A DNA stretch of 64,000 bases from Forficula auricularia (lineage: Eukaryota; Arthropoda; Insecta; Dermaptera; Forficulidae): the NCBI GenBank assembly GCA_024734495.1, contig JALMQS010000621.1, forward strand, positions 1,054,001 to 1,118,000, read 5' to 3'. Positions 23,890 to 36,469 of this stretch are shown in pieces (positions within the stretch are counted from its first letter, which is position 1; each line of letters opens with the position of its first letter). The translations under genes were made by a program, and so were the position numbers. The notes under the pieces were generated by a model, which saw only the letters and a program-made list of their open reading frames with translations, made no database searches and was not told the origin of the DNA.

Positions 23890-23998
23890 TTTTACTTAGA
23901 GAAAGTGGTGTAGGTTTTATGTGAAACATGATATTAATTAATAAAGTAAAGGGTGTGTAGTTTCACAGTGAAACTACACACCCTTTACTTTATTAATT
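23890..23998 (+). mobile_element. 109-bp palindromic mini-element
   Basis: It is flanked by AACAATAATCGA (23878-23889) and AACAACAATCGA (23999-24010), 11 of 12 identical. It contains GTGGTGTAGGTTTTATGTGA and AACAT, then a perfect palindrome of about 65 bp centred near 23968 with arms of TTAATTAATAAAGTAAAGGG and onward. It has the same leader as 18517, 53102 and 60611. Confidence 0.75.
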
Positions 23999-24019
23999 AA
24001 CAACAATCGAACATAATCA

Positions 24020-24990
24020 GTGAAGCATAGCGCTAATGAAAAAATATATGTATTTATTAAGTTATCTCTTGTGTTAAACATATTTCTATATTTGTCGGAT
24101 CCTGATAAATGGGTCAAAAATAAGTTTGTCAAAATTAGTCATCTTCCTAGGTCCAGTATAGAATCCTTTCCGACCTATTTTTATGCTATTGATTCTACCA
24201 AAATGTTAGTTCTGACGAGTTATAGTCAACAGTCGTCTGAAAAGTCTCAATTGTAAGAAACCTTCCATTCCAAACCAACTTATAAAAAAATTTCCCTTCT
24301 TCCTTTCTTTATGATACAGAAATCAATCGCTGGCCTATCAGGGTTGCACTTTCCTGGTGTAACTCTTCCCAGCAATAGCATCAGGTATTCTGCAACGCAG
24401 GATTTAAATATTTTTTCTTTTCACTGTCTAAGGAATACGACGATTGGGAAAACAGGGGATAGAGCTAATAAGAACTTATCATCAATTCTTCATATCTAAA
24501 TAAAGACCAGCCTTCTTTGTCACTGAAAATTTCAGTCTCTTGAAGAGTACCTATGTTCACAAATCGAAGGATTTCCGCAATTAAAAGAATATATTTTGTA
24601 TGAGATCTTAAGATCTGAAATGTGTCAAAGAGGTTAAATATTATTAAATATTATAGGTTTGTACAGAATTTCTCCTTCATAAGCATTTATAGATAATTTA
24701 AAGTGTGAAATTGCCTCGGGTGACTTCAAAGATATATGAAATCTGATATCTTGAATATAACAAAAGGAAATAATTAATAATTTTTTAATTTGATTTTGAA
24801 AGTTTCTTCATGATTCTCCAACTAGTAAATAATAATAATAGACTTTGTTTTAGTCACCTGTTTAAATAAACCTAATGAATGAATGATGTTCTTTTCTTTT
24901 GAATTATTCAAAAGCTATTTAGGGAAATAATGGAAAACTAATTAAATAGCAAAGATGGTCTTTAAATATATCGGCCGACAAAATTATTTC
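24020..24990. other. no gene seen
   Basis: Two open frames of 60-80 codons (24020-24256 and 24311-24499) show no motif I recognise and are probably accidental. The rest is AT-rich. Confidence 0.45.
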
Positions 24991-24998
24991 AAGTAGAC

Positions 24999-25396
24999 CA
25001 GAGGTCGGGGAACTTTTTTAGCCATTACCCCAAAATATTTTTGTGTAGGTCGCTGTTAGCCCTAAATTGTGAAAAACAAAAAAAAGCAAGGTAAATGTAT
25101 ATTATTTATTGAATTAATTGGAATTTACATAAAAACTATCTGTAAGTAAATAAAAATTGTAAACATTAACATAATTCAAACGTTTTTACGTTTTAGAAAA
25201 ATGATGTTTCATTTTCGCGAAAATGACTTCAAAATTAGGACTTTTTGACTTAAGCGCAATTTGAATACAGTCCTCGGCTATCAAAATAAAAATACTATAG
25301 TAGTTTATAAAATAGAAAATTTTAAAAATGTCCTTATTACCCCCGATAGTTTCATTGTTACCCCATTTGGGGTAATTTACCCCGGTTCCCCGACGA
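24999..25396. mobile_element. probable hAT element with damaged right end
   Basis: The left end CAGAGGTCGGGGAAC is mirrored by GGTTCCCCGAC near 25384-25394, after which the expected CTCTG has been lost. Sub-terminal TACCCC repeats are mirrored as GGGGTA. The left flank AAGTAGAC fits the TA-centred octamer, but no right copy is visible. Confidence 0.55.
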
Positions 25397-25399
25397 CAA

Positions 25400-26855
25400 A
25401 CCCTAAGCCAGAAAAACTTGTGTTCAGATTTCGATAAATATTGTTGACCAGTAAATGAAATTATAATGTTGTGATAAACGACGTTAAATGAATTAAATAG
25501 GCTTTACTCAATTCTCAAAATAGGCTAGACTAGAATTTTTATTTATTATTAGTTACTAAGGTATTAATTTAAATTTACGAGTAGGTTAATGGTACATATG
25601 TTATGCAGCAAACGAAAGAAGAGAAAAGAAGATCGTGGAAAATCTGATGTCGAAACGTTTTCACAAAAACCAACAAATAATTATATTGTGTATTTTCTAA
25701 GTTCCGAGCTTTCGTTTGAAAAAAATTAGAAAAATAATCTAATAGTTACATGAGTTAATTAAGGTTTTATCTAATGAGCTCGAATTTGAACAAATGCTTA
25801 TTTTAATTTCAGATTTCTAGCTCAACCCTTTTCTGACATAAATAGCCCATTTATATATCAATGTAGAGAGTACCAAGTCTTGTAAAACATTTCATTTATT
25901 ACCTACAATTTTCAATGCTTAAAACTCAACAAGATAAAACACCTATCTCAAAAACTAAAGCAAAATGATAAAATTGATGTCTAGCTGTTAAAATTCACAT
26001 TTTCATCATACCCTCCTGAAGGAAAATGTATTTTATTATCTAAAATGAAGAAGAATTGTATAATCAATTATAAAAGAAGAAAATGTGAGTTAATTTCATT
26101 CGGGATGATGAGGATGGTAATTAATAATCATTATATTTTTCATTTCTAATGTTTTTTTTTAATTAAAGCAACATAATTGATTATTAAATTATCGTAGGAT
26201 TAATTTTACCTCTGAGAATCCTGCTAGATGGGTATATAATTTAAGGCCTAAAGGAATTAATTATGCATCACCTGATAGTAGAGGATAGACGGGCATAATC
26301 CTAAATACATCTATGGGTATAAGATATATCAAGATTACTATATATACCTACCAAATTCAGAAACGCTATGCCTACCTTTAGTATAATATAATCTCTTTTA
26401 TTTATAAAGAGTAGAAAAAACATAATGTAGGTCAAATAATTTGATGGGGAGGAAATGAACAGACAACAATGGCATTTCCACTTATCTACTAGTGTAGGTA
26501 GTTACAGAATCAGTTATTATAATGTTTACCTATACTTTCACTTACATTACTGCAAATTGAATAATTGCTATTCTTACTCTAAATTTTCACTTTTTGAGAA
26601 CTTTTCTAAATCTAATAAGAGAAAGCTGATTTTTTGCCTTGATTTAGACATATTGAATAAGTGAAGTATTGAAAAAGCATTTCGAGAAATATTTTGAATT
26701 CATGGGCTCGTGGAACTATTGAATCCGTTATTTCTTTTTTCAATTGTTGACTAAAAAATAATTTTGTCTTTTTAATGTTAAGTCGATTCTTCCATGTTTC
26801 CAGTAGTTTACCATTAATAGTCAAAACATAAAAAATGGAATGGAATAAGGTTATT
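25400..26855. other. no gene seen
   Basis: AT-rich DNA without a recognisable gene. A GTACCAAGTCTTG phrase at about 25870 is shared with repeat R1. Confidence 0.5.
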
Positions 26856-26864
26856 CCTCTAGTA

Positions 26865-27709
26865 CAGTGATGTCCAACCCGCGGCACGCCGCCCCCGGCC
26901 GCATGCTGTCCAGCACTGCAATGAATTCGGCCCGACATAATTATAAACTTCCTTGAAACATTAAGATTTTTATGTACTTACTGGAAACCTATGAGATACA
27001 ATCTGAAATTTTATTTTCTAAAATAAAAGGAAATTGGAAAATAATCACAAAACTTTTCGAAGAATAAATGGGCAGATTTTCAATTTTTAATATACCAAGA
27101 TTTCGGACAAAATAATCCCACTTGTGGCATATTTTGATTCCATTTTTATTAGATATAAATATTTTACCTGTAAACTTTCTGATTGAATGTATTTTCAATC
27201 AGAGAATGAATGAACTGAAAGAAAAATTTAATAATGTCTCTTTATTAAAATTTTATAAAAATTATCTAACCAGAAACAAATACTCCTGGATTCACAATAC
27301 TTATTCACTTTTTGGAAATATGAATTTATATATAGTAGGTACCTAATGCTATTTTTAAGAATAAAATTCTCTAAAAGCAAAGTTATAAACTCAGCTTTCA
27401 GGTAAAAAATATAGAAGTTTCGAATATTTAAAATTCATTCTTCATTTCATACTTAGATTTTCCAAAATATTTATTATTTTAGTAATTAAAACTTTTGAAG
27501 TGCTAAATGATTTAAAATACAATATTTTGAAGAAAAGAACTCATAGATTAGTGTGCTATGACATTTTCGCTTCTGACATGGTGGATTACACTATTATTTT
27601 TTATTGAGAAATATCAATAGAATTAGTATAAATATTTTATATGCGGCCCGAAGCATTAGTTTTTTTTATCAAATGCATCCCGTGTAAGCCAAAAGGTTGG
27701 ACACCTCTG
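26865..27709. mobile_element. hAT (Buster-type) element, 845 bp
   Basis: The left end is CAGTGATGTCCAACCCGCGG and the right end is AAAGGTTGGACACCTCTG. The flanks CTCTAGTA and CTTTAGAA match at 6 of 8 positions with central TA. The left sub-terminal region is GC-rich (CGGCACGCCGCCCCCGGCCG) and the right has GCGGCCCG. No transposase frame is recognisable. Confidence 0.8.
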
Positions 27710-27764
27710 CTTTAGAAGTTGAGTTGTTTATCGAAAGAGAAGTTCAAGCTTAAACCATCTATAT

Positions 27765-28422
27765 GGTACCGACACAGTTCAGCCCCCGACAAAATATCCC
27801 CGACAAAACATCCCCCGACAAAATATACAAAGGACAAAATATCCCCAGTATAAGGGAGAATACAAAAGAGATTAAGTGAGAAGCTTATAATCATAGTTAT
27901 CGCCCGACGATTGGCTGTTCGGTTTTCAATGTGTGTTTGATTAGGAAAAAATGAGACCCCCAAACACACCCCGCCCGACGATTGGCTGGTTCGGTTTTCA
28001 ATGTGTGTTTGATTAGAAAAAAAATGGGAGCCCGAAACACACCCCGCCCGGACTAAATTTTCGGAGGTTCGGTTAATATATGTATATTCAGTTCGACCCG
28101 AAACACACCCCGCCCGGACTAAACTTTCCGAGGTTCGGTTAATATATGTATATTCAGTTCGGCTCGGTTGGGTTCGTATAGCTTTTCGGGCTGGTTCACG
28201 CCAACCGAACCGTCTAAATGCCAGCCCGAAAAGGAGCTATACGAACCCAACCGAGCCGAACTGAATATACGAGTATATTAACCGAACTGGAGTCGATTTG
28301 CATTACTCATAAGATTCCCGCGGGGAAGGATTATTTTGTCATGAGATATTTTGCCTGAAGGATATTTTGTCGGGGAAATTTTGTTGGAGGATATTTTGTC
28401 GGGGGCTGAAATGTCGCGGAAT
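27765..28422. mobile_element. foldback transposon with subrepeats and 9-bp target duplication
   Basis: It is flanked by perfect CATCTATAT (27756-27764 and 28423-28431). Each end carries several copies of CCCCGACAAAATAT or its complement. Inside are two kinds of direct repeat: CGCCCGACGATTGGCTG with its tail, and CCCGGACTAAA with a GGTTCGGTTAATATATGTAT block. A near-perfect palindrome of about 90 bp per arm is centred close to 28200. Nothing codes. Long repeat-built inverted ends and 9-bp duplications are features of Drosophila FB-type foldback elements. Homology to them is not shown here. Confidence 0.75.
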
Positions 28423-28700
28423 CATCTATATTGCAAATTTTTGTAGAAAAAATCTCATCAAATTGGACCACGTCTCGACATATAGTATTTCTCAAATTTG
28501 GGTGGCAGCTTAAAAAGGTTAATTAAGATTGGTTTAGATTACCAGATATTAAATGTTAATTTTAGTCAAATATTTGAAAAAGTAGTAGAAATCGAAATAT
28601 TAATATTGATATAATTTATTTTTTAACTGTGAAATAAATATATAAATAAACAATGTTGTAAAATAAAGAAAATTCAAAAAAGAATGGAAAAAAATCTCAC

Positions 28701-28839
28701 CTGGAAGACGCGTGGGAGCGCGCAGAATCACTGCCGAGTCCTCAACGCCCGAGTCCTTGCTGGACTTGACGGGGTTCACAATTCACGTCGCAGGAGCTCA
28801 AGGGGGCATAGGGTTATGGTGGAGAGTGAACTTTGGACC
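28701..28839 (-). other. candidate host exon with canonical splice sites
   Basis: On the minus strand a pyrimidine-rich CTCTCTATTGCAG ends at 28840, followed by 139 nt that are markedly GC-rich for this window, then CCAG followed by GTGAGA (donor at 28696-28700). In one frame the 3' half reads VNPVKSSKDSGVEDSAVIL, then RAPTRLPG, codon-like in composition and open through the donor. Upstream of that, all three frames contain a stop. It may be a 5' UTR or first coding exon, may start at a different acceptor, or may be a decayed exon. I do not recognise the protein. Confidence 0.4.
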
Positions 28840-28849
28840 CTGCAATAGA

Positions 28850-29365
28850 GAGTACTAGTTATTGTACAAGCACCTAATAGTTAAAAGGGAAATCCTAGAA
28901 GTATCGATTTGAAAGATTTTTTCCAGTTCGAGCAAACAGGTCGGAACTTGTTTACGGACAAGTCTGAGCTTGTTATCGAACTTCTCGCAATATACAATTA
29001 AATCTATTATAATTCCTATATTATAAACTCTAACTAAATATGTTTATTTATTTGTATGTTTAAAAAGCAGGTAATACTACCAGCTTCATTCCCATTTTTT
29101 TATTTATTTATTTTTTTCAATTACAGTAGCAATTTCCCTATCTGCCTAATAAACGTATATAATTATTGTTATATAGAAATATTGCTATATATTTTCAGAA
29201 TCAAACCAACATGATGTTTTTTAACTCTTTATAAATAAAAGAGATTTATTTTTAATCAAATTAATATTTGTGTAAATATAAAACCAATTTTTACTTTAAT
29301 TTCATATTATTTCATCGATTTCGTTTAATTTTAATTACATTTGATTACCATTTTGAATTCTTCCT
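28850..29365. other. no gene seen
   Basis: AT-rich. If 28701-28839 is an exon, this would be its upstream intron or promoter side. No promoter motif stands out. Confidence 0.4.
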
Positions 29366-29367
29366 AA

Positions 29368-29600
29368 GTTTTTATTTTTTTTATTTGTTCGGGTATAGTC
29401 TACTTAACCAGTTTGTATTTAGTATGATACTATTATCATGGGTTAGTAGTGTTAGTGAGGGAACCGGGAATTAGCCGGTCAAATTTTTATTCTAAGCATT
29501 TATTTTATGCAAGGACTAAACTTGGACCTCTCGCTGCAACATCGTCATCCAAACACGATGCAGAAGTGGTAGCTCTAGCGCGCGTGGCCACCCGACCCAC
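29368..29600 (-). mobile_element. tRNA-SINE family A copy, diverged
   Basis: On the minus strand a tRNA-like head (B-box relic near 29519-29529) is followed by CGGCTAATTCCCGGTTCCCT, CACTAACACTACTAACC and an A/T-rich tail, in the same order as the intact copy at 47175-47398. Confidence 0.7.
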
Positions 29601-29609
29601 TTTATCCTA

Positions 29610-30895
29610 AGTTAATTAAATTAGAAAATAAATTTTGAATAGCTTATTATATACTATATATACCTATATTATTAGAGCTGCTTTAACAGTGAAGCATACC
29701 AAAAATTTATACTTTTCCTTCAATTCAAGTAGTTTGAATTCATCAGCATGCCTTGGCTTCAGATTTTCCTCTTATTATATTCTAATTTTAAGTCGTTTCC
29801 GAGGGCATATTGAGCTGCTCTAGTGATTTGTTCTGTTTCTATTCAGGCATCATTATTAATAGTAGAATTGGATTCACAATAAGAAGAGATCAAATAGAGA
29901 CATGAGCCCTTTTCGAAGCGAATGTTATTTGCTAAAGAAATCAATATCTATGGAAAGTCGGCAAAAGAAAAGCCCTGAATGACACTCGATGACGGTTATT
30001 TTCGATTTTGTGAAATTAAGCTCGCGAAATCACTTGATCAGAGAAGGCATTGTAGGAGCCCGGTGACCGATAGCAAAAGCTGATAGTGCCCTAAAAGGGC
30101 TCGGTCCCTGAACTGGGAATATCTTCTCGAGCTGATGCAAAAAAAAAGAACAAAATTCACCCTTTTGCTGTTCGACACCGGTCTCAATCGATAAACGCTT
30201 CAATTTAATGACTCTCGAGTCACCTGGGGGCTCCCAAGGGCCAACGGCTGGCCATCAGAGGGCAATAAGCACAGACTTTAACAAAATGTTGCAATCTCAG
30301 CCAAAATGTCTTATTTTTTTAGTACAATCATATCGAATAATTTCGCTAATGCATGTCTATTCTTTTACACTTTTAAGTATAGTTAGAACTCAATGTTTCA
30401 TACAGAGTATACCAGAGACAAATCAAAGCTATTTATTGAAATTATCAGGATAGGTGTACAACTGAGGCCGAAAATGCTGTTTAATTATTAAATTAAATTA
30501 TTTTCGAAATTCAAGAAACTCCAATGTTTGGCTTAATAGAATTTGATTAAACAATCATGACTACTAAATTCTATTAAAAATGTTTGACTCCAACAACCGT
30601 CTCCCTTTAATTCTATCCCATGTCAACTTTAAAACTTCACTAAAAGACCCACATCCACTTCTGTATTTATCTGGGGAAAACTTTAAATCTGGCCCCTTCT
30701 GGCTTTCTATCTTCGAAAATATCCCTTAGCAATCCTTCATGTCTTAACCCATGCTTTCCAGTCAAAAGAAAAGGATTCCTAGGGGATATCTTAGAGGATA
30801 GATATATTTCCTTCTTCAAATTCTTCCACAGTATTCTATTTTCTTTAATTTTTCAAGAATATCCTCGTTAATTCTATCTACCCATTTAATCTTTT
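29610..30895. other. no gene seen
   Basis: A patch of mixed composition at 29990-30260 contains scattered GC-rich phrases and an 81-codon frame at 30208-30453 without motifs. I cannot assign it to a gene or repeat family. Confidence 0.45.
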
Positions 30896-30899
30896 AGAT

Positions 30900-32024
30900 C
30901 AGGGGTTCCCAACCTTTTTGAACCTGCGTACCACTTGACTTTATGATAAATTTTGGCGTACCACCAGACCTAAATATTTTAATAAACGTATAATATTTAC
31001 TCTTCTAAAAGTGTTCAAAGGCTTTTTGAATTAATTCCTGAGAAAACTTCATATTTAATGGTTAGATATTTGTTTATTTATAATATGCTTATAATAAAGG
31101 AGAAATAAAAAGATTAAAATGGTATTAATTTACAGTTTTATTTATTACCCATAGGTCTAAAAACATACAAATAAAAAATTAGTACAAACTCAGTAAAAAA
31201 TTAATCATCATACAAAATATACTTTTATAGTCTTTAGTGCGAAACTTGTTGTTTGCTTGTGATTAAAATATCAACATTAGGAGTAATGGAACTTATCTTC
31301 ACTCTTAAGTCCTCTTCAACACTTATTCTGCTTCTATGTTTATTTTTTATGTACAAGAGTTCAAAAAATCCACTCTCACACAAGTAACTCGAAAGAAATG
31401 GTATCAAAAATAGCAGAGCTTGCCGGAAGATCAAAGGGGATTCGGTTTTACATCCGATCCAGAAGTTAATTCAAGATTTATCTTTAAAATAATCTTTCAT
31501 GGAACTATATTCTGTAAGATCGATAAAACTTTCTTTTAGTTCCAATTCATTTGGCGAGGTTCCCGAAAAAGGTTTTCTGATCCAGTCCACTTTTGAATAA
31601 TCTTCAGAGAAATACTTCTTAAAGATTTTTTGAAGACCTTCCAAGTGAACAATGATATCTGCAACCACATCTGGTTTTGGAGATATTTAATTTTCTTCAA
31701 AAAATGAAGATAGAGTGGGAAATGCATATAAATTATCCTCCTGTATTTGTGAACAAAACAGGACCAACTTTCTCTTGAAGGAGCTTATTTTGTCACTTGC
31801 TGTGAAGGCTGTTGTGTTTGGTCCCTGAAGTCCCAAATTCAGTGTGTTGAGTTTGTCAAAAATGTCCTCTAGATTAGCCAATCTTGACAGCCATTCTTCA
31901 TCAGCAAACAATTTTTTCATGTCATGGTTTTTTTCACTTAAAAACATAAATGCACTCACGCGTACCACCTGAAACGTTCCCGCGTATCACCAGTGGTACG
32001 CGTACCACCGGTTGGGAACCTCTG
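30900..32024 (-). mobile_element. hAT Buster-family transposon with broken transposase
   Basis: The ends are CAGGGGTTCCCAACC and GGTTGGGAACCTCTG, with a perfect 8-bp duplication TTTTAGAT (30892-30899 and 32025-32032) that has TA in the centre. Sub-terminal GCGTACCACC motifs repeat on both sides. It encloses the C-terminal part of a transposase on the minus strand. At 1125 bp it is far shorter than an autonomous element, so it is internally deleted and mutated. Confidence 0.92.
31234..31968 (-). pseudogene. hAT transposase (ZBED5/Buster-like), C-terminal part
   Basis: A single minus-strand frame of about 245 codons is interrupted by in-frame stops near 31687 and 31471. The first block has the DKISSFKRKLVLFCSQI region usual in ZBED5-like proteins. 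The middle block has VVADIIVHLEGLQKIF. The last has ALLFLIPFLSSYLCESGFF followed by IKNKHRSRISVEEDLRVKIS, the hAT dimerisation domain with its CE.(G/S)FS-type core. The BED zinc finger and the N-terminal catalytic region are absent. Two stops rule out a working protein. Family assignment is from memory of conserved blocks. Confidence 0.85.
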
Positions 32025-32039
32025 TTTTAGATACTTCTG

Positions 32040-32660
32040 TAGCATCACATTTCTAAGGTCTCCAGTTTTTTGTTCTCTCCCTCTCCAACTGTACAGGTTT
32101 CACATCCGTGAATAGTGATGCCCCATACATAATGTCTTCAGGAATATTTTTTTTATTTTCTATGCTGAGTGAGGAGGAGCATATTAATTTTTGTTTGGAA
32201 TTAAAATCCACTTTGGGCAACTTGGGATTTCATTTCTTTTTAGTTAGTATAAGATTTTAATACGTATATTAAGCAGAGATGAAATAAAATTAAAATAACG
32301 AAAATGCAAACCAATCAAAATAAATTAAATTTGATATCAGCATATTTTACTCTTTCCTTTTTTTAAAGGGAGTAGAACTGTATCTTTTTCGGAATGAGAA
32401 TTGAAAAAAATCCAGGTCTTTTAATATATCAAAGTTAGATAGTCTACTCAGCAGAGCAGAAAGTCTTTATTTCGTCCGCAAAGGATAAAATAAAAATTCA
32501 TTGAATTAGCAAAAATAAATTTATTTTTTCTTTTAGAAAAAGGATAGGAAATGAGGTCACCTCTCTGATAAATAAAAAAGAAACAAGAGGTAAGTAGTTG
32601 AATATTTGGTTAAGTTATAGAAGGATTATAGCTAAACAGAAAATTGTATAGAAAATCAAG
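32040..32660. other. no gene seen
   Basis: AT-rich spacer. No supported gene. Confidence 0.5.
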
Positions 32661-32663
32661 ACT

Positions 32664-32790
32664 AACTACTAAATAGTGATGTTATGGATTAGTTTTATTA
32701 TGTCCGAAAGTTTGTTTCACCCTTTGGGGAATTGAACCCGAATGTCAAAAATGCAATTGGCTTTCCCACCGAGGTGCACCTACAACTTTC
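32664..32790 (-). mobile_element. tRNA-SINE family B copy
   Basis: On the minus strand GCACCTCGGTGGGAAAGCC, then a B box GGGTTCAATTCCCC (complement 32726-32740) and AAGGGTGAAACAAAC match the order seen at 51905-52000. Confidence 0.65.
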
Positions 32791-33164
32791 AATTGCACAT
32801 GTAAAATATTTCCAATCTAGAATCGATCTCCATCATTAAATAAATGAAATTTGCCTATTACAAAATAAGTCTTTGAGATCTATATGTGTTTTTACTCACG
32901 AGAAAATAGTCGATAATTGATTTCTCGTTTCTAGATTCGGATAATTTTGTATATTTATGTATATTTATCTCCTTAAATTTTGCTGTAATTAGGTTGTTCC
33001 CCATACATATTTATATAATTCTTTTACACTTATTATTTAAAGTCTCTACTCCCTCCTGACCCATAAATTCCTGCATTGTGCTGTTCTTATTTCCAACTCG
33101 TCTGTTCAAATATCTCTAATAATATATAATTATTATTATATTATACCTTCACCATTATATACCA

Positions 33165-33620
33165 TATATATATATATATATATATATNNNNNNNNNNNNN
33201 NNNNNNNNNNNNNNNNNNNNNNNNNNNNNNNNNNNNNNNNNNNNNNNNNNNNNNNNNNNNNNNNNNNNNNNNNNNNNNNNNNNNNNNNNNNNNNNNNNNN
33301 NNNNNNNNNNNNNNNNNNNNNNNNNNNNNNNNNNNNNNNNNNNNNNNNNNNNNNNNNNNNNNNNNNNNNNNNNNNNNNNNNNNNNNNNNNNNNNNNNNNN
33401 NNNNNNNNNNNNNNNNNNNNNNNNNNNNNNNNNNNNNNNNNNNNNNNNNNNNNNNNNNNNNNNNNNNNNNNNNNNNNNNNNNNNNNNNNNNNNNNNNNNN
33501 NNNNNNNNNNNNNNNNNNNNNNNNNNNNNNNNNNNNNNNNNNNNNNNNNNNNNNNNNNNNNNNNNNNNNNNNNNNNNNNNNNNNNNNGGCGTAAAGATAT
33601 ATGAGTATATATATATATAT
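33165..33620. repeat. (AT)n microsatellite spanning a 400-N gap
   Basis: (TA)n runs enter and leave a gap of 400 N (33188-33587). The reading frames that cross it are artefacts. The gap probably arose because the tract could not be assembled. Confidence 0.9.
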
Positions 33621-33624
33621 CTGT

Positions 33625-36405
33625 TTTTGCATCTACTCAAAGAATTTGTCCTTTTCATCCTTTCTCGGATCCGTATTTTCTCCATAAGCTGTTTTATTGT
33701 CCATAATTCTTCATCTAGTAGTTTTATTTTCACTATTAATAGTGACTCATTTACATATTCTTTTTTAATCACGTCCCTTAATCTCTTTTGGGAAATTATT
33801 AATCTTACACCTTATTTTGCTCTCTCTTTCTCACTTAATCCCGACCAAAACATTCACAAAAATTTGAACAGATAATTATTTATTTTACCTTCATCAAATA
33901 AACCACATATATTTGTTTAAATATTTTACTTTTAAATTTTTAATTTTCTATTTGTATTCTATTTATCATTGATGTAGAACTCCATTTAACCCATTGAAAA
34001 GATTAAATTCACATATACGCTACTAGCTAGCAAACACACAACATAATATATTTTAATACCTACACATAAACAATTCTCGATTACTCTAGTTTCAGTTTTA
34101 TCTTTTTCTCTTCTTCACCCTGCTTAGAAACTTGACTCTAGAGACCAGCGCAGCGGTCTGCCAAGAATAAAAAAGTAAAAGTAAACTTGAGACCTCCAAG
34201 GTTCAACTCTTTTATTGAATCATAAAGAACAAACCAATAAAATACCATATTTGGACAATTTAATTTATATTTTCGTTTTATTTCCATTACTCAACAAATA
34301 GAATAAGTGATTCTACTTGTATTGTAATAAAATAAAGAGACTAGACTTCATGGAAAAATTCGACATTTCCAAATTCTAAAAACTCAGGTACTTTGAGTGG
34401 TATAGTAAATAAACCTACATAAGTAAATAAAATAGAAAATAAAGGGCAGTAATTTTATTGAATGTGGTATGTTTTACACATGTTTTTAACATAGTTTTAC
34501 ATAGTTTAACAAAATCATGAAACAATTTTCATTTAATATGAAACTTTAACACACTTACTATTTGCAAACTATAAAAGATTTTCATATCTCTATTAATATC
34601 TTATCAAAAACATAAGGTGAATAAATAATTCAAGTTTCTCTTATACTACTTGGTTCAGCCTCCAAAAGAATACCATTCTAATTCTAAAATAAAAAAATTA
34701 GATTTGACACTTTAAGATCTAAATAAACTCAAAAAAGTTTTATAGGTGAAAAGTTTCTCAATTGAAGATATCTTATCTATTCGAACCTGTTATGTATAAA
34801 CCTGGAAGATGAAATTGTTTGAATTTACTTCAGAAAATAGGGGTCAAATCGAATTTTTCGATTTTGGGAATGGCATGAAACTTAGCGCTTAGGCTTCTGT
34901 TATTCGGGAGGCTGAAACACTGGTAGAAAAATACCCGTCGACTTATTTTTTCATATTTATATTTTCGGGCGAACTTCAATACTTCTTGCCTAGTTATTGT
35001 TATTAACTAAAATGGGGGAGACTATCATCAGTGGGGGGGGGGGGGGGGCGTGTGACAATGATAATTTGTATCTATTTAGAAGGAATATTCATTTTCAGAT
35101 TAACTGTGACCTAAGATCTATCTTTATTCCAAATTACAAGCTTCTAAATCTATAGCTTTTTAGCTTGTCAATGAGTGACAAAGAGAATTTTTTTTTGATT
35201 TTTTGGAACCTATCTCTAAAAGAGTTTGATAGTAAATTTTGTCATTTCAAATAGCTTTGAGCAAATTAGCCGTAGTGTTATTAGTTTAATGGGAAGCAGA
35301 TTTATGGGCGCACAGCCGTTTGCCTGATTTTTTTGGGTGGAGTGGGGGACTATGTATTGAGAAATAATACCAACATCCAGATCTCAGCAATGTTACACAT
35401 TTAAAAAATATTAGAAAAGTATCAAGCAAGAGAGATAAATTTTAAAAGATAAGTTTGAAATCGATATTTGATCCTTTGACTTTTCTACCGCTCAAGCTGA
35501 AACTGACGCTTAAACAGAGAAATATATTTTCTCTACGTGAAGGAAAAAATTGAGGGATTTGTGAAATGTACACACTAAAAAATATGCCCCAGGGAAGACA
35601 AATAAAACATAAGCTCTAACTTTTAAACACAAAAATGTTTTACCAAGAACAACATTTCATAAATATTTGCGGTGTTCAGAAAGTTTAGAGTTAGTTGATA
35701 AGCGAACGGATATTACCTGCGATCTTTGGGATGACATTAAATCTATACAAGTTATGTTTTCATTCAACCCTCTAATGTAACATTTCAGACGCCATCGAGA
35801 TATTGATTTAGAATCTTATAAGGGCCCCAATGGGAACGTCCTCCATATTTCTTAAGCAATAATGTATATGACAAACCTAACATAAGAAACATATAATAAA
35901 TAAACGTAAATTCAGAAAAATCTTATATTATAATTAACCTCAACAATTTTATTACTGCAGGCAACAGTAGGTACTGAATTGACTAGAAATTTATTATTAT
36001 TTATTCGTTTATTTAATATCAAAAAACATTATTCTAATTAATAATTATTTAATAAAGTAAAATAAATATAAGTAAAGAATCAATTAATTCCATATAAAAT
36101 TTTTGTCTGAATTTTTGCTGAAATTCAATTGATTATTTTCTCTTTATAAGATCATCGTTTTGGTTCAAGTGCACATTGCAAATGACCATTCCTAGAATAA
36201 GGAATTAATTTTTAATAATCTGAAACAAGTCTGAACTTGAATTCGACATCCTAGCAGTGTATTAGCTGTAAAGGAAGAGATATGATTCTCTGGTTGGCCA
36301 TTTTATTCGATATAATAATGATAGAGTATCTCAAAAGCACATTTATTAATAATAAAATTTCAATATATATATGATCGAAAATAATACATTTACACGTCCA
36401 CTTAA
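33625..36405. other. no gene seen
   Basis: AT-rich DNA with a poly(G) tract at 35032-35048. No gene, SINE head or paired element ends were found. CTCTAGAG at about 34137-34144 beside CCAGCGCAGCGGTCTGCC could be a lone hAT end, but no partner was seen. Confidence 0.45.
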
Positions 36406-36412
36406 CTTCTTA

Positions 36413-36463
36413 CTTTATACAAAGCTCAAATTCGTCTATATCCAGAATATGGCTCGCACCTGT
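36413..36463 (+). pseudogene. tiny LINE ORF2 fragment
   Basis: The frame reads LYKAQIRLYPEYGSHL, closely matching IYKAQIRPCLEYGSHLW in the LINE at 42.7-43.1 kb. It is a short relic of a 3' RT-domain segment. Flanking sequence is not readable as LINE. Confidence 0.65.
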
Positions 36464-36469
36464 AGAGAG

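Noticed and set aside
24311..24499. Possible coding fragment (IAGLSGLHFPGVTLP)
   Set aside because: Looks protein-like at first, but there is no match to LINE, Penelope or host families that I can support.
33141..33772. Open frames of 163 and 205 residues on the minus strand
   Set aside because: They run through a 400-N gap and (TA)n repeat. The length is an artefact of N translation.
34137..34160. CTCTAGAG beside CAGCGGTCTGCC as a hAT terminus
   Set aside because: No inverted partner end or second octamer was found downstream.
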